A stretch of DNA of 64,000 bases from Pseudomonas sp. B21-015 (GCF_024749285.1 NZ_CP087196.1:1922001-1986000); one strand, 5' to 3'. Shown: positions 17,667 through 31,155, counted from the stretch's first letter. Translations and numbers: made by a program. The notes: generated by a model from the sequence alone, not told the origin.

Positions 17667-18338
17667 TCAGCAGCTACAGAGGGCGCTATCCAGCACCTGG
17701 CGCAACTCCAGCGGATGATCGACCACCACATCCGCACCCCAATGCCGCGGGTTATCGTCCGGATGAATATAGCCATAGGTCACGGCGGCTGTTTTGGTGC
17801 CGGCATCTCGCCCGGACTCGATATCGCGCAGGTCATCGCCGACAAACAGCACACTGGCCGGGTCGAGGTCGAGCATCTTGCACGCCAGGATCAACGGCTC
17901 CGGGTCCGGCTTGCTGTTCTTCACATGATCCGGGCAGATCAGCAGCGCCGAACGCTCGGCCAGCCCCAGTTGCTGCATGATCGGTTCGGCGAAGCGCAGC
18001 GGTTTATTGGTGACCACGCCCCAGATCAGGTTGGCCTTCTCGATGTCGGCCAATAATTCGCCCATGCCGTCAAAGAGCTTGCTGTGCACCGCACAACCTT
18101 TGACATAGCGCTCCAGAAATTCCAGGCGCAGCGCTTCGAAGCCCGGCGATTCCGGGTCCATGGAAAAGGTCACAGCGACCATCGCCCTGGCGCCGCCGGA
18201 GATCTCGTCGCGGATGTGCTTGTCGTTCATTGGCGGCAAACCACGCTCGGCGCGCATCGCCTGGCAGATGGCAATGAAGTCCGGCGCGGTGTCGAGCAGG
18301 GTGCCGTCCATGTCGAAAAGAACTGCTCTGATACGCAT
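17667..18338 (-). CDS. mupP: HAD phosphatase MupP (N-acetylmuramic acid 6-phosphate phosphatase)
   Basis: The 223-residue HAD hydrolase has the nucleophile motif DMDGT (Asp9, Asp11), a helical cap, VVTNK near residue 110 and the metal motif [11 protein letters not shown] near 168. In Pseudomonas the phosphatase directly after ubiG is MupP, which dephosphorylates MurNAc-6-phosphate during cell-wall recycling and so affects beta-lactam and fosfomycin tolerance; many annotations call it phosphoglycolate phosphatase. The choice rests on this gene order. Its ribosome site GAGGAG lies in the last codons of ubiG, four bases before the ATG gap, so translation is probably coupled. Confidence 0.85.
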   Translation of the reverse strand: MRIRAVLFDMDGTLLDTAPDFIAICQAMRAERGLPPMNDKHIRDEISGGARAMVAVTFSMDPESPGFEALRLEFLERYVKGCAVHSKLFDGMGELLADIEKANLIWGVVTNKPLRFAEPIMQQLGLAERSALLICPDHVKNSKPDPEPLILACKMLDLDPASVLFVGDDLRDIESGRDAGTKTAAVTYGYIHPDDNPRHWGADVVVDHPLELRQVLDSALCSC

Positions 18339-18342
18339 CGGC

Positions 18343-19041
18343 TTACTCCTCGCGCAGGGTCTGGATCATGTAATTGACGTCGACATCGGCCGCCAGTTTG
18401 TAGTGCTTGGTCAGCGGGTTGTAGGTCAGGCCAATGATGTCCTTGACGGTCAGGCCGGCCATGCGGCTCCAGGCACCCAGCTCGGAAGGGCGGATGAATT
18501 TCTTGAAGTCGTGGGTGCCGCGCGGCAGCAGCTTCATGATGTATTCGGCGCCGACGATGGCGAACAGATAGGCCTTCGGGTTGCGGTTGATGGTGGAGAA
18601 GAACACCTGGCCGCCAGGTTTGACCATGCGGAAGCAGGCGCGGATGACCGAAGACGGATCCGGTACGTGTTCGAGCATTTCCAGGCAGGTGACCACATCG
18701 AACTGTTCAGGCAGTTCCTCGGCCAGTGCTTCGGCGGTGATTTGGCGATACTCGACATTCACGCCGGATTCCAGCTGATGCAACTGTGCGACCGCCAGTG
18801 GCGCTTCGCCCATGTCGATGCCCATGACGGTGGCGCCGCGCTGGGCCATGGCTTCGCTGAGGATGCCGCCGCCGCAACCGACGTCGAGAACTTTCTTGCC
18901 GGCCAGATTGACGCGCTCGTCGATCCAGTTGACCCGTAGCGGGTTGATGTCGTGCAGCGGTTTGAACTCGCTTTCGCGGTCCCACCAGCGATGGGCCAGG
19001 GCTTCGAATTTGGCGATTTCGGCGTGGTCGACGTTGCTCAT
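18343..19041 (-). CDS. ubiG: UbiG, ubiquinone biosynthesis O-methyltransferase
   Basis: The 232-residue class I methyltransferase has motif [15 protein letters not shown] near residue 55 and the segment [10 protein letters not shown] near 115, typical of UbiG. It carries out both O-methylations of ubiquinone synthesis, using SAM. The start at 19041 has GAGGA nine bases upstream. It follows mtaD by 57 bases and mupP follows by 4 bases. Confidence 0.96.
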   Translation of the reverse strand: MSNVDHAEIAKFEALAHRWWDRESEFKPLHDINPLRVNWIDERVNLAGKKVLDVGCGGGILSEAMAQRGATVMGIDMGEAPLAVAQLHQLESGVNVEYRQITAEALAEELPEQFDVVTCLEMLEHVPDPSSVIRACFRMVKPGGQVFFSTINRNPKAYLFAIVGAEYIMKLLPRGTHDFKKFIRPSELGAWSRMAGLTVKDIIGLTYNPLTKHYKLAADVDVNYMIQTLREE

Positions 19042-19098
19042 GGTGTCAGTCCTCTAAAACTTGAAAAATCCTGTTGCCCCGGTTTTGGTCCAGGGTGC

Positions 19099-20433
19099 TT
19101 ACGATTCGGTATGGCCGCTGATGCGCTGGCCCCAGGCCTTGGCCATGGCGCACAGTTGCGCTTCATCCAGGCGGGTCAGGCGGCCGTCGTCGAGCAGTTG
19201 CTTGCCAGCGACCCAAAGGTGTTTCGCGCAGTCGCGGCCAGTGGCATAAATCAGTTGCGAAACCGGGTCGTAGACCGGTTGCTGCGCCAGGCCCGACAGG
19301 TCGAACGCGACGATGTCCGCCGCTTTGCCGACTTCCAGCGAACCCGTTTCAGCTTCGATTCCCAGTGCGCGGGCGCCATTGAGCGTGGCCATGCGCAGGG
19401 CGCGATGGGCGTCCAGCGCGGTGGCCGAGCCGGCGACCGCTTTGGCCAGCAACGCGGCGGTGCGGGTTTCGCCGAGCAGGTCCAGGTCATTATTGCTGGC
19501 CGCGCCATCGGTGCCGACCGCCACATTGACCCCGGCCTGCCACAAGCGCTCGACCGGGCAGAAACCGCTGGCCAGCTTCAGGTTCGACTCCGGGCAATGA
19601 ATCACATTGGTGTTACTTTCTACCAGCAGCGCCAGGTCTTCATCGCTGATCTGGGTCATGTGAACGGCCTGGAAGCGCGGCCCGAGCAGGCCCAGGCGGC
19701 CGAGGCGGGCCAGTGGCCGTTCGCCGCGTTGTTCCACTGATTGCTGCACTTCGAAGGCGGTTTCGTGGACGTGCATATGAATCGAGGCGTCCAGCTCTTC
19801 GGCGATCACCCGGATTTTTTCCAGGTTTTCGTCGCCCACGGTGTAGGGGGCATGGGGGCCGAAGGTGACTTTTATTCGCTCGTGATGCTTGAGATCGCCG
19901 AATAATTCGACGCCCTGACGAATGGCTTCATCCGCCGTGCTGGCGCCTGGAATCGGGAAATCGAGGATCGGAATGGCGATCTGGGCGCGAATGCCGCTGT
20001 TATGTACGCGTTCGCTGGCGACCTTCGGGAAGAAATACATGTCAGAGAAGCAGGTGATGCCACCTTTGATCTGCTCGGCGATGGCCAGGTCAGTGCCGTC
20101 GCGTACGAAAGCCTCGTCGACCCACTTCGCTTCAGCGGGCCAGATATGGTTTTCCAACCAGGTCATCAGCGGCAGATCGTCGGCCAGGCCGCGGAACAGC
20201 GTCATTGCCGCATGCCCGTGGGCATTGATCAGGCCGGGGCTGAGCAGCATGCCCGGCAATTCGCGGACTTCGGTTGCGTTAAGCTTCAAGGCTGCTGCGC
20301 GCGGGCCGATAAATACGATGCGACCGTCGCGGATGCCCAGGGCATGCTCTTTAAGGACCACGCCAGCCGGTTCGACGGGTACCAGCCAGGTCGGCAGCAA
20401 TAATAGGTCGAGCGCAGCGGTGGGGGTCGGCAT
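19099..20433 (-). CDS. mtaD: TRZ/ATZ-family amidohydrolase, probable methylthioadenosine deaminase
   Basis: The 444-residue amidohydrolase has the metal motif NAHGHAAM near residue 68, the MHVHET segment near 235, and HCPESN and [13 protein letters not shown] near 305-335. In P. aeruginosa the homologue in this place (PA3170) deaminates 5'-methylthioadenosine to methylthioinosine. The divergent neighbour mtnA acts further down the same salvage route, which supports the call. S-adenosylhomocysteine or another substrate remains possible. The ATG at 20433 (MPTPTAALD) begins the conserved sequence; the frame upstream overlaps the promoter region. Confidence 0.85.
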   Translation of the reverse strand: MPTPTAALDLLLLPTWLVPVEPAGVVLKEHALGIRDGRIVFIGPRAAALKLNATEVRELPGMLLSPGLINAHGHAAMTLFRGLADDLPLMTWLENHIWPAEAKWVDEAFVRDGTDLAIAEQIKGGITCFSDMYFFPKVASERVHNSGIRAQIAIPILDFPIPGASTADEAIRQGVELFGDLKHHERIKVTFGPHAPYTVGDENLEKIRVIAEELDASIHMHVHETAFEVQQSVEQRGERPLARLGRLGLLGPRFQAVHMTQISDEDLALLVESNTNVIHCPESNLKLASGFCPVERLWQAGVNVAVGTDGAASNNDLDLLGETRTAALLAKAVAGSATALDAHRALRMATLNGARALGIEAETGSLEVGKAADIVAFDLSGLAQQPVYDPVSQLIYATGRDCAKHLWVAGKQLLDDGRLTRLDEAQLCAMAKAWGQRISGHTES

Positions 20434-20542
20434 CGAGAGTCGGTTCCAGTGCTTTTGTAGAGGATGGCGAAGTATACCCGAGCGTCTTCGCGGGGGGATC
20501 GCTATAATCGGCGGCTTTTGTTCATGAGTGCGGGGTGTGGGG
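20434..20542. promoter_or_regulatory. Divergent promoter region between mtaD and mtnA
   Basis: A perfect -10 hexamer TATAAT on the plus strand (20503-20508) points to mtnA. A TATACT on the minus strand (20471-20476) points to mtaD. The -35 regions of the two would overlap in the GC-rich stretch between them. Both boxes are read from sequence alone. Confidence 0.5.
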
Positions 20543-21619
20543 ATGCGCGATCGACTGTTGGCTGCGGAGAAGGTGAAGGCCATCGATTGGCGTGATGGCG
20601 CACTGTACCTGCTGGATCAGCGTATTTTGCCGTTCGAGGAAACCTGGATCGCCTACACCAGCGCCGCGGGTGTGGCCGAAGCCATTCGCTCGATGGTGGT
20701 GCGCGGCGCGCCAGCGATTGGCATCAGTGCGGCGTATGCCATGGTGCTGTCAGCCCGCGCCCGAATTGCCGAGGGCGGTGACTGGCAGGCTGCGTGGGAA
20801 GAGGATTACGCGTTACTGGCCGATTCCCGTCCAACAGCGGTTAACCTGTTCTGGGCCTTGAGTCGCATGCGTGACCGCCTGGACCGTCTCAAGGAGGACG
20901 CAGACCCTCTGGCGGCACTGGAGGCGGAGGCTATCGCCATTCACGAAAGCGATCGCGAAGCCAACCTGACCATGGCCCAGCTGGGTGTCGATCTGATCCG
21001 CAAGCATCAGGGCAACGCCCAGGCGATCCTCACGCACTGCAACACCGGCGCACTGGCCACCGGTGGCTTCGGCACGGCGCTGGGGGTCATTCGCGGAGCC
21101 TTCATCGAAGGCATGGTCGAGCGCGTCTACGCCGACGAAACCCGACCATGGCTGCAAGGTTCGCGGTTGACCGCATGGGAATTGGCCAATGAAGGCATTC
21201 CCGTGACCCTCAATGCCGATTCCGCCGCCGCGCATATCATGAAAACCAAGGGCGTAACCTGGGTGATCGTCGGCGCCGACCGGATCACTGCCAATGGCGA
21301 CGTGGCGAACAAGATCGGCACCTATCAATTGGCGGTCAACGCCATGCACCACGGCGTGCGCTTCATGGTGGTGGCGCCGAGTTCGACCATCGACATGAAC
21401 CTGGCCAGTGGCGACGAGATTCCTATCGAAGAACGTGATGGTCGCGAGTTGCTGGAAGTCGGCGGCAAGCGGGTGGGGGCGGATGTCGATGCCTTCAACC
21501 CGGTGTTCGACGTGACCCCGGCCGATCTCATCGATGCAATCGTCACCGAAAAGGGCATTGTCGAGCGTCCGGATACGGCGAAAATGGCGCAGTTGATGTG
21601 CCGTAAGCGCTTGCATTGA
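20543..21619 (+). CDS. mtnA: S-methyl-5-thioribose-1-phosphate isomerase
   Basis: The 358-residue protein is a full-length MtnA of the eIF2B-like fold. Catalytic Cys is in [10 protein letters not shown] near residue 160 and catalytic Asp in [11 protein letters not shown] near 240, followed by NKIGTY. It converts 5-methylthioribose-1-phosphate to the ribulose form in methionine salvage. I chose the ATG at 20543 over the GTG at 20528; GGGGTGTGGGG precedes it. It is divergent from the deaminase gene and upstream of gyrA, as in P. aeruginosa. Confidence 0.95.
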   Translation: MRDRLLAAEKVKAIDWRDGALYLLDQRILPFEETWIAYTSAAGVAEAIRSMVVRGAPAIGISAAYAMVLSARARIAEGGDWQAAWEEDYALLADSRPTAVNLFWALSRMRDRLDRLKEDADPLAALEAEAIAIHESDREANLTMAQLGVDLIRKHQGNAQAILTHCNTGALATGGFGTALGVIRGAFIEGMVERVYADETRPWLQGSRLTAWELANEGIPVTLNADSAAAHIMKTKGVTWVIVGADRITANGDVANKIGTYQLAVNAMHHGVRFMVVAPSSTIDMNLASGDEIPIEERDGRELLEVGGKRVGADVDAFNPVFDVTPADLIDAIVTEKGIVERPDTAKMAQLMCRKRLH

Positions 21620-22045
21620 CGGTCTCTGGCGCCTGATCAATCGCTATCGCGGGCAAGCCCGCTCCCACAGGTTTTGTGAGCGCTGCAAAACTCTGTGGGA
21701 GCGGGCTTGCCCGTGATTAGGCCCTGAAAATCAATGAGGCAAGCTGAATCTGCCCTGAATTCTCCATTCAACACGGCTCTAAGCCCCTCTCGTCCCCTTT
21801 AAGCCTGTCACCGGTCAACTAACTATGCTCCATGCGCATCTGGGGGATAGGTGCGTGGCGGCTCTTGTGATAACATCCGGCGGTTTCCAGGGTAGCCTGA
21901 TGTGGCTGCCTTTACTGCGCAGATCCATGGCATAACTCGTTGATTTGTCGTAAGTCGGTGCATGGCACTCAGTCTGCATCGGCGAGCTTCGTTCGTCCCA
22001 TATGGATGTGACGAAGTTTCACCAAAAAAAGGAATCAGGCTTCTC
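21620..22045. other. Intergenic region upstream of gyrA
   Basis: The 426 bases hold one REPIN at 21647-21716 and then about 330 bases without a gene. The gyrA promoter should be here, but I could not select one pair of boxes with confidence; TTGTGATAACAT near 21865 is a weak candidate. The gyrA frame is open from 21962, but that stretch does not resemble GyrA. Confidence 0.6.
21647..21716. repeat. REPIN, family A, after mtnA
   Basis: The arms are at 21647-21669 and 21694-21716, with one base change in the second arm (CCGTGA for CCGCGA). The loop is shorter than in the other copies. Confidence 0.92.
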
Positions 22046-24700
<2,655 letters not shown>

Positions 24701-24710
24701 GCGGGCAAGC

Positions 24711-24741
24711 AGGGGGCGGATGAAGATTCGCCCCCTTGTTG
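24711..24741 (+). terminator. Intrinsic terminator after gyrA
   Basis: A 10-bp stem (AGGGGGCGGA at 24711-24720 with its partner at 24727-24736) with a 6-base loop is followed by a T-rich stretch TGTTGTTTG. It starts ten bases after the gyrA stop. Confidence 0.75.
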
Positions 24742-24775
24742 TTTGTTCTGTTTGAAAATTTGCGACACTGCGCAG

Positions 24776-24877
24776 GATCGTTCCCACGCTCTGCGTGGGA
24801 ATGCCGCTCGGGACGCTCCGCGTCCCATGACGCAGAGCGTCATTGGATGCATTCCCACGCAAAGCATGGGAACGATC
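24776..24877. repeat. Family D repeat, compound inverted repeat before serC
   Basis: GATCGTTCCCACGC begins the element at 24776 and its inverse ends it at 24877. Between them are further small hairpins (GGGACGCTCCGCGTCCC, and CGCAGAGCGTC). It shares its outer arms with the hairpin at 5655-5687. Confidence 0.85.
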
Positions 24878-24928
24878 ATCCGCAGACCGAAAGATTTAAG
24901 TGACCACCAAATCAGAGCGAGATTGGAT

Positions 24929-26014
24929 GTGAGCAAGAGAGCCTATAACTTCTGTGCCGGCCCTGCGGCGCTTCCCGAAGCTGTCCTGAAGCGCGCCCAG
25001 GCTGAACTCCTTGATTGGCATGGCAAGGGCCTGTCGGTCATGGAAATGAGCCATCGCAGCGATGAGTTCGTGTCCATTGCCACCAAGGCCGAGCAGGATC
25101 TGCGTGATCTGCTGAATATCCCCTCGAACTATAAAGTGCTGTTTCTGCAAGGTGGCGCGAGCCAGCAATTTGCTCAGATTCCTCTGAACCTGTTGCCGGA
25201 AAGCGGCACCGCCGACTATATCGACACCGGTATCTGGTCGCAGAAAGCTATCGAAGAAGCCTCGCGCTACGGCCACGTCAACGTTGCCGCCACCGCCAAG
25301 CCTTACGACTATTTCGCTATTCCCGGTCAGAACGAATGGAACCTGTCGAAAGACGCGGCCTACGTTCACTACGCGCCGAACGAAACCATTGGCGGCCTGG
25401 AATTCCAATGGATCCCGGAAACCGGTGATGTGCCGCTGGTCGCAGACATGTCCTCGGACATTCTTTCGCGCCCGGTGGACGTCTCGCGCTTCGGCATGAT
25501 CTACGCCGGCGCCCAGAAAAACATCGGTCCGAGCGGCATCGTCGTGAACATCGTTCGCGAAGACCTGCTGGGTCATGCCCGTTCCATTTGCCCGACCATG
25601 CTCAACTACAAGGTCGCGGCCGATAATGGCTCGATGTACAACACTCCACCCACCCTGGCCTGGTACTTGTCCGGTCTGGTGTTCGAGTGGCTGAAAGAGC
25701 AGGGTGGCGTCGAAGCCATCGGCAAGCTCAATGACGTGAAGCAGCGCACGCTGTACGACTTCATCGACGCCAGCGGCTTGTATAGCAACCCGATCAACAA
25801 GTCGGACCGCTCGTGGATGAACGTGCCGTTCCGTCTGGCCGACGATCGTCTCGACAAGCCGTTCCTGGCCGGTGCCGACGAACGTGGCCTGCTGAACCTC
25901 AAAGGCCACCGTTCCGTGGGCGGCATGCGTGCCTCCATCTATAACGCCGTCGATATCGTTGGGGTCAACGCACTGGTTTCGTACATGGCAGAGTTCGAGA
26001 AGGAACACGGTTAA
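24929..26014 (+). CDS. serC: Phosphoserine aminotransferase
   Basis: The 361-residue PLP enzyme begins with the family start SKRAYNFCAGPAALP and has the PLP lysine in YAGAQKNIGPSG near residue 197. SerC makes phosphoserine from 3-phosphohydroxypyruvate and also serves pyridoxine synthesis. The start is a GTG at 24929; the open frame upstream runs through the repeat and is not coding. The stop overlaps the pheA start by one base (TAATG), which opens a tightly packed run of genes. Confidence 0.96.
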   Translation: MSKRAYNFCAGPAALPEAVLKRAQAELLDWHGKGLSVMEMSHRSDEFVSIATKAEQDLRDLLNIPSNYKVLFLQGGASQQFAQIPLNLLPESGTADYIDTGIWSQKAIEEASRYGHVNVAATAKPYDYFAIPGQNEWNLSKDAAYVHYAPNETIGGLEFQWIPETGDVPLVADMSSDILSRPVDVSRFGMIYAGAQKNIGPSGIVVNIVREDLLGHARSICPTMLNYKVAADNGSMYNTPPTLAWYLSGLVFEWLKEQGGVEAIGKLNDVKQRTLYDFIDASGLYSNPINKSDRSWMNVPFRLADDRLDKPFLAGADERGLLNLKGHRSVGGMRASIYNAVDIVGVNALVSYMAEFEKEHG

Positions 26015-27108
26015 TGTCTGAGCAAGAACTCAAGGCACTGCGCCTGCGCATTGACGCTCTGGACGAAAAAGTCCTGGAGCTGATCAGTGAGCGCGCACGC
26101 TGCGCCCAGGAAGTTGCGCGAGTAAAGATGGCCTCGCTGGCCGAAGGCGAAGTGCCGGTGTTCTATCGTCCTGAGCGTGAGGCTCAGGTGCTCAAGCGCG
26201 TGATGGAGCGTAACCAGGGGCCGCTGGGCAACGAAGAGATGGCGCGGCTGTTTCGCGAAATCATGTCCTCGTGCCTGGCGCTCGAGCAGCCGCTGAAGGT
26301 GGCTTACCTTGGCCCTGAAGGTACATTCACTCAGGCTGCGGCCATGAAACACTTCGGCCATGCGGTGATCAGCAAGCCGATGGCGGCGATCGACGAAGTG
26401 TTCCGTGAAGTGGCGGCTGGCGCGGTGAACTTTGGCGTGGTCCCGGTGGAAAACTCCACCGAGGGCGCGGTCAACCACACCCTCGACAGCTTCCTCGAAC
26501 ACGACATGGTGATCTGTGGCGAAGTCGAGTTGCGGATTCACCATCACCTGTTGGTCGGTGAAAACACCAAGACCGACAGTATCAGCCGCATCTATTCCCA
26601 CGCTCAGTCCCTGGCCCAGTGCCGCAAGTGGCTGGACGCCCATTACCCGAATGTCGAGCGCGTGGCGGTGTCCAGCAACGCCGAAGCGGCCAAGCGGGTC
26701 AAGGGTGAGTGGAACTCGGCGGCGATTGCCGGCGACATGGCGGCAGGCTTGTACGGGTTGACCCGTCTGGCCGAGAAAATCGAGGATCGCCCGGACAACT
26801 CCACGCGATTCCTGATGATCGGCAGCCAGGAAGTGCCGCCAACCGGCGACGACAAGACCTCGATCATCGTTTCCATGAGCAACAAACCCGGCGCGCTCCA
26901 CGAATTGCTGGTGCCGTTCCACGACAATGGCATCGATCTGACACGGATCGAGACCCGTCCGTCGCGCAGCGGTAAATGGACCTACGTGTTCTTCATCGAC
27001 TTCGTCGGCCACCACCGCGACCCGCTGGTCAAAGGTGTGCTGGAAAAGATCAGTCAGGAAGCAGTGGCACTCAAAGTGCTGGGTTCCTACCCGAAAGCAG
27101 TTCTCTAA
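26014..27108 (+). CDS. pheA: Bifunctional chorismate mutase/prephenate dehydratase (P-protein)
   Basis: The 364-residue protein has three parts: an AroQ-type chorismate mutase (about 1-90; LRLRIDALDEKVLELISERA), a prephenate dehydratase domain (about 95-275; AYLGPEGTFTQAA, and NSTRFLMIG) and a C-terminal ACT regulatory domain with GALHELL and the ESRP-like segment RIETRPSR. It takes chorismate to phenylpyruvate and is normally inhibited by phenylalanine through the ACT domain. It lies between serC and hisC and is translationally coupled to serC. Confidence 0.96.
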   Translation: MSEQELKALRLRIDALDEKVLELISERARCAQEVARVKMASLAEGEVPVFYRPEREAQVLKRVMERNQGPLGNEEMARLFREIMSSCLALEQPLKVAYLGPEGTFTQAAAMKHFGHAVISKPMAAIDEVFREVAAGAVNFGVVPVENSTEGAVNHTLDSFLEHDMVICGEVELRIHHHLLVGENTKTDSISRIYSHAQSLAQCRKWLDAHYPNVERVAVSSNAEAAKRVKGEWNSAAIAGDMAAGLYGLTRLAEKIEDRPDNSTRFLMIGSQEVPPTGDDKTSIIVSMSNKPGALHELLVPFHDNGIDLTRIETRPSRSGKWTYVFFIDFVGHHRDPLVKGVLEKISQEAVALKVLGSYPKAVL

Positions 27109-27120
27109 GGGCGGTAGCAA

Positions 27121-28233
27121 ATGAGTGGCAACTTCCTCGCTCTGGCACAGCCGGGCGTGCAACAACTTTCGCCTTACGTTCCGGGCAAGCCTGTGGACGA
27201 ACTGGCCCGTGAGCTGGACCTCGATCCGGCCAGCATCGTCAAACTGGCGAGCAACGAGAACCCGTTGGGCGCCAGTCCCAAGGCGCTGGCAGCGATTCGC
27301 GAAGCGCTGGCCGAGCTGACCCGCTATCCGGATGGCAATGGCTTTGCGCTCAAGACCCTGCTGGCCGAGCAGTGCCGCGTCGAGCTGAGCCAGGTGACGC
27401 TGGGCAACGGCTCCAACGACATTCTGGAGCTGGTGGCGCGTGCCTATCTGGCGCCGGGCCTGAACGCGGTGTTCAGCGAGCATGCGTTTGCGGTCTATCC
27501 GATCGTGACCCAGGCCGTTGGCGCCCAGGCAAAAGTGATTCCGGCCAAAGATTGGGGGCATGATCTGCCGGCCATGCTGGCCGCGATCGATGCCGATACC
27601 CGCGTGGTGTTCATCGCCAACCCGAACAACCCGACCGGGACCTGGTTCGACGCCGAAGCGCTGGATGAATTCCTGCAGGACGTACCGGAGCATGTGCTGG
27701 TGGTGCTGGACGAGGCCTACATCGAGTACGCCGAAGGCGGTGACTTGCCGGATGGTCTGGATTATCTGGCGGCCTATCCGAACCTGTTGGTGTCGCGCAC
27801 CTTCTCCAAGGCCTATGGTCTGGCATCGCTGCGGGTCGGTTATGGCTTGTCCACTGTCGTGGTCGCGGATGTGCTGAATCGCGTGCGGCAGCCGTTCAAC
27901 GTCAACAGCCTCGCATTGGCCGCTGCTTGCGCGGCGCTGCAAGACACCGATTACCTGGCAGAAAGCCGTCGTCTGAACGAATCCGGCATGCTGCAGCTGG
28001 AAGCGGGTTTCCGTGAGTTGGGGCTGAGCTGGATTCCATCCAGAGGCAACTTCATCTGTGTCGATCTGGGTCGCGTTGCTGCTCCGGTATTCCAGGGGTT
28101 GCTGCGTGAAGGTGTGATCGTGCGTCCGGTGGCCAACTATGGCATGCCGAACCACCTGCGCATCACCATCGGTTTGCCAGCGGAAAACAGCCGCTTCCTT
28201 GAGGCGCTGACCAAGGTTATGGCTCGTGGTTGA
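27121..28233 (+). CDS. hisC: Histidinol-phosphate aminotransferase (HisC2 type)
   Basis: The 370-residue class I/II aminotransferase has SNENPLGASP near residue 42, NPNNPTGT near 162 and the PLP lysine in RTFSKAYGLA near 222. In this cluster, between pheA and the tyrA-aroA fusion, the HisC2 enzyme probably aminates aromatic keto acids as well as imidazole-acetol phosphate; this is an inference from the neighbours. The start at 27121 follows GGGCGGTAGC, which is a weak ribosome site. Confidence 0.93.
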   Translation: MSGNFLALAQPGVQQLSPYVPGKPVDELARELDLDPASIVKLASNENPLGASPKALAAIREALAELTRYPDGNGFALKTLLAEQCRVELSQVTLGNGSNDILELVARAYLAPGLNAVFSEHAFAVYPIVTQAVGAQAKVIPAKDWGHDLPAMLAAIDADTRVVFIANPNNPTGTWFDAEALDEFLQDVPEHVLVVLDEAYIEYAEGGDLPDGLDYLAAYPNLLVSRTFSKAYGLASLRVGYGLSTVVVADVLNRVRQPFNVNSLALAAACAALQDTDYLAESRRLNESGMLQLEAGFRELGLSWIPSRGNFICVDLGRVAAPVFQGLLREGVIVRPVANYGMPNHLRITIGLPAENSRFLEALTKVMARG

Positions 28234-30469
28234 TGTCACTGCACTGCAATCTGCTGAACCTATGATCGGTCGCCTGGTGGTGGTCGGTCTGGGGTTGATC
28301 GGCGGTTCGTTTGCCAAGGGCTTGCGCGAAAGCGGTTTGTGCCGCGAAGTGGTCGGGGTCGATCTCGACCCGCAGTCGCGCAAGCTGGCGGTCGAGTTGG
28401 GTGTGGTGGATCGCTGCGAAGATGATCTGGCGAAGGCTTGCCAGGGCGCTGATGTGATTCAGCTGGCGGTACCGATCCTGGCCATGGAGAAGTTGCTCGC
28501 GTTGTTGGCGGGCATGGATCTGGGGCAAGCGATTCTGACCGACGTCGGTAGCGCCAAGGGCAATGTGGTGCGCGCGGCGATCGAAGCGTTTGGCGGCATG
28601 CCGACGCGTTTCGTGCCGGGGCATCCGATTGCCGGTTCCGAGCAGAGCGGGGTGGAGGCCTCCAATGCCGAACTGTTCCGTCGCCATAAGGTGATTCTGA
28701 CGCCGCTGGATCAGACTGATCCGGACGCCCTTGCCGTGGTCGACCGGCTGTGGCGCGAATTGGGTGCCGACGTCGAGCACATGCAGGTCGAGCGTCACGA
28801 CGAAGTGTTGGCGGCAACCAGCCATTTGCCGCACTTGCTGGCGTTCGGTTTGGTCGATTCGTTGGCCAAACGCAATGAAAATCTTGAGATCTTCCGTTAC
28901 GCTGCGGGCGGTTTCCGCGATTTCACAAGAATCGCCGGTAGCGACCCGGTCATGTGGCACGACATCTTCCTCGCCAACCGCGAAGCTGTCCTGCGCACAC
29001 TCGATACATTTCGCAGCGACCTCGACGCCTTGCGCGACGCGGTCGATGCAGGGGATGGGCACCAATTGTTGGGCGTGTTCACACGCGCCCGGGTTGCCCG
29101 CGAGCATTTCAGTAAAATCCTGGCCCGCCGGGCCTATGTGGACGCTATGAATTCCAACGATCTGATTTTCCTGGCACAACCTGGTGGCCGCCTGACTGGG
29201 CGGATTCGTGTACCGGGCGACAAATCGATTTCCCACCGCTCGATCATGCTCGGTTCCCTGGCCGAAGGCGTCACCGAAGTGGAAGGTTTCCTCGAGGGCG
29301 AAGACGCCCTGGCGACCCTGCAAGCTTTCCGAGACATGGGCGTGGTCATCGAAGGTCCGCACCACGGTCGTGTGACCATTCACGGCGTCGGTCTGCATGG
29401 CCTGAAGCCTGCGCCGGGCCCAATCTATCTGGGCAACTCCGGCACCTCGATGCGTCTGCTGTCTGGCCTGTTGGCTGCGCAGAACTTCGACAGCACCCTG
29501 ACTGGCGACGCATCGCTGTCCAACCGTCCGATGAATCGCGTGGCCAATCCGCTGCGTGAAATGGGTGCAGTCATCGAGACCGCCGCTGAAGGCCGTCCAC
29601 CGATGACCATTCGTGGTGGCAACAAGCTCAAGGGGCTGACTTACACCATGCCGATGGCCAGTGCCCAGGTTAAATCCTGCCTGCTGCTGGCAGGTCTGTA
29701 CGCCGAAGGCAAGACCACCGTCACCGAGCCGGCCCCGACCCGCGACCACACCGAGCGCATGCTGCGCGGCTTTGGCTACCCGGTGACCGTCAACGGCGCC
29801 ACCGCCTCGGTCGAGTCCGGCCACAAGTTGACCGCGACCCACATTGAGGTGCCGGGCGATATCTCGTCGTCGGCGTTCTTCCTGGTGGCGGCGTCGATCG
29901 CCGAAGGTTCGGAACTGGTGCTTGAGCACGTCGGCATCAACCCGACCCGTACCGGCGTGATCGACATCCTGCGCCTGATGGGCGCTGACATCACCCTGGA
30001 AAACCAGCGTGAAGTGGGCGGCGAACCAGTAGCGGATCTGCGCGTACGGGCAGCTAAACTCAAAGGTATCGAGATCCCTGAGGCACTGGTGCCGCTGGCC
30101 ATCGACGAATTCCCGGTGCTGTTCGTGGCCGCTGCGTGTGCCGAAGGGCGCACCGTGCTGCGTGGCGCCGAAGAGCTGCGCGTGAAGGAGTCGGACCGGA
30201 TCCAGGTGATGGCGGATGGTTTGCTGGCGTTGGGCGTCAAGTGCGAGCCAACCCCGGATGGCATCATCATCGATGGCGGCCAGATCGGCGGCGGCGAAGT
30301 GCACGGTCACGGCGATCACCGGATTGCCATGGCCTTCAGTGTGGCTTCGCTGCGCGCGAGCGCACCGATTCGCATCCATGATTGCGCCAACGTTGCGACC
30401 TCGTTCCCGAACTTCCTCGCGCTGTGTGCGCAGGTCGGTATCCGTGTTGCACAAGAGGCTCAGTCGTGA
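28226..30469 (+). CDS. Fused prephenate dehydrogenase/EPSP synthase (class II type)
   Basis: The 747-residue protein joins two enzymes. Residues 1-290 are a TyrA-type prephenate dehydrogenase with the NAD loop [14 protein letters not shown] and the segments [11 protein letters not shown] and [11 protein letters not shown]. Residues 310-747 are EPSP synthase (AroA) with [20 protein letters not shown] and the C-terminal [10 protein letters not shown]. The AroA half shows RDHTE, SAQVK and NPTR, which are marks of class II, glyphosate-insensitive type enzymes. One chain therefore serves both the last shikimate step but one and tyrosine formation. A GTG at 28226 overlaps hisC; an ATG at 28262 is the other possible start. 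The stop overlaps the cmk start. Confidence 0.94.
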   Translation: MVDVTALQSAEPMIGRLVVVGLGLIGGSFAKGLRESGLCREVVGVDLDPQSRKLAVELGVVDRCEDDLAKACQGADVIQLAVPILAMEKLLALLAGMDLGQAILTDVGSAKGNVVRAAIEAFGGMPTRFVPGHPIAGSEQSGVEASNAELFRRHKVILTPLDQTDPDALAVVDRLWRELGADVEHMQVERHDEVLAATSHLPHLLAFGLVDSLAKRNENLEIFRYAAGGFRDFTRIAGSDPVMWHDIFLANREAVLRTLDTFRSDLDALRDAVDAGDGHQLLGVFTRARVAREHFSKILARRAYVDAMNSNDLIFLAQPGGRLTGRIRVPGDKSISHRSIMLGSLAEGVTEVEGFLEGEDALATLQAFRDMGVVIEGPHHGRVTIHGVGLHGLKPAPGPIYLGNSGTSMRLLSGLLAAQNFDSTLTGDASLSNRPMNRVANPLREMGAVIETAAEGRPPMTIRGGNKLKGLTYTMPMASAQVKSCLLLAGLYAEGKTTVTEPAPTRDHTERMLRGFGYPVTVNGATASVESGHKLTATHIEVPGDISSSAFFLVAASIAEGSELVLEHVGINPTRTGVIDILRLMGADITLENQREVGGEPVADLRVRAAKLKGIEIPEALVPLAIDEFPVLFVAAACAEGRTVLRGAEELRVKESDRIQVMADGLLALGVKCEPTPDGIIIDGGQIGGGEVHGHGDHRIAMAFSVASLRASAPIRIHDCANVATSFPNFLALCAQVGIRVAQEAQS

Positions 30470-31155
30470 TCAGCATCGCACCGGTCATCACCATTGATGG
30501 GCCAAGCGGCTCTGGCAAGGGTACTGTCGCCGGGATGCTGGCCAAGCGCCTGGGTTGGAACCTGCTGGATTCCGGTGCGCTTTATCGATTGCTGGCTTTC
30601 GCGGCGCATAACCATGGCGTCGATCTGACCAATGAGGAATTGCTCAAGAAGCTCGCCGCTCATCTGGATGTGCAATTCATTGCGGCGACCGACGGTCAAC
30701 TGCAGCGCATTATTCTGGAAGGTGATGAAGTCAGTGATGTCATTCGTACCGAAAGTATCGGCTCGGGTGCCTCGCAGGTCGCGGCGTTGCCCGCCGTTCG
30801 TGAGGCGTTGCTGCAGCGCCAGCGGGCCTTTCGAGAATCACCGGGTCTGGTGGCTGATGGCCGCGACATGGGTACGGTGGTATTTCCCGACGCGCCATTG
30901 AAGATTTTCCTCACGGCCAGTGCCGAGGAGCGTGCGCGCCGCCGATACTTGCAGTTGAAGGGCAAAGTCGATGGTGTTAGTCTGTCGAGTCTGCTAGATG
31001 AGATACGTGCGCGCGATGAGCGTGACACCCAGCGAGCGGTAGCCCCGCTCAAGCCGGCGGCTGACGCCATACAGCTGGATTCCACGGAATTGTCCATCGA
31101 TCAGGTGCTGGAACGCATCATGAGCGAGATCGCCATTCGCGATATCGCCGGGTGA
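30466..31155 (+). CDS. cmk: Cytidylate kinase
   Basis: The 229-residue kinase begins with a P-loop [12 protein letters not shown] and has the NMP-binding segments LLDSGALYR and [15 protein letters not shown] near residue 130, all typical of CMP kinase. It phosphorylates CMP and dCMP. The start is a GTG at 30466 that overlaps the preceding TGA by four bases (GTGA). It links the aromatic gene run to rpsA, as in many gammaproteobacteria. Confidence 0.96.
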   Translation: MISIAPVITIDGPSGSGKGTVAGMLAKRLGWNLLDSGALYRLLAFAAHNHGVDLTNEELLKKLAAHLDVQFIAATDGQLQRIILEGDEVSDVIRTESIGSGASQVAALPAVREALLQRQRAFRESPGLVADGRDMGTVVFPDAPLKIFLTASAEERARRRYLQLKGKVDGVSLSSLLDEIRARDERDTQRAVAPLKPAADAIQLDSTELSIDQVLERIMSEIAIRDIAG

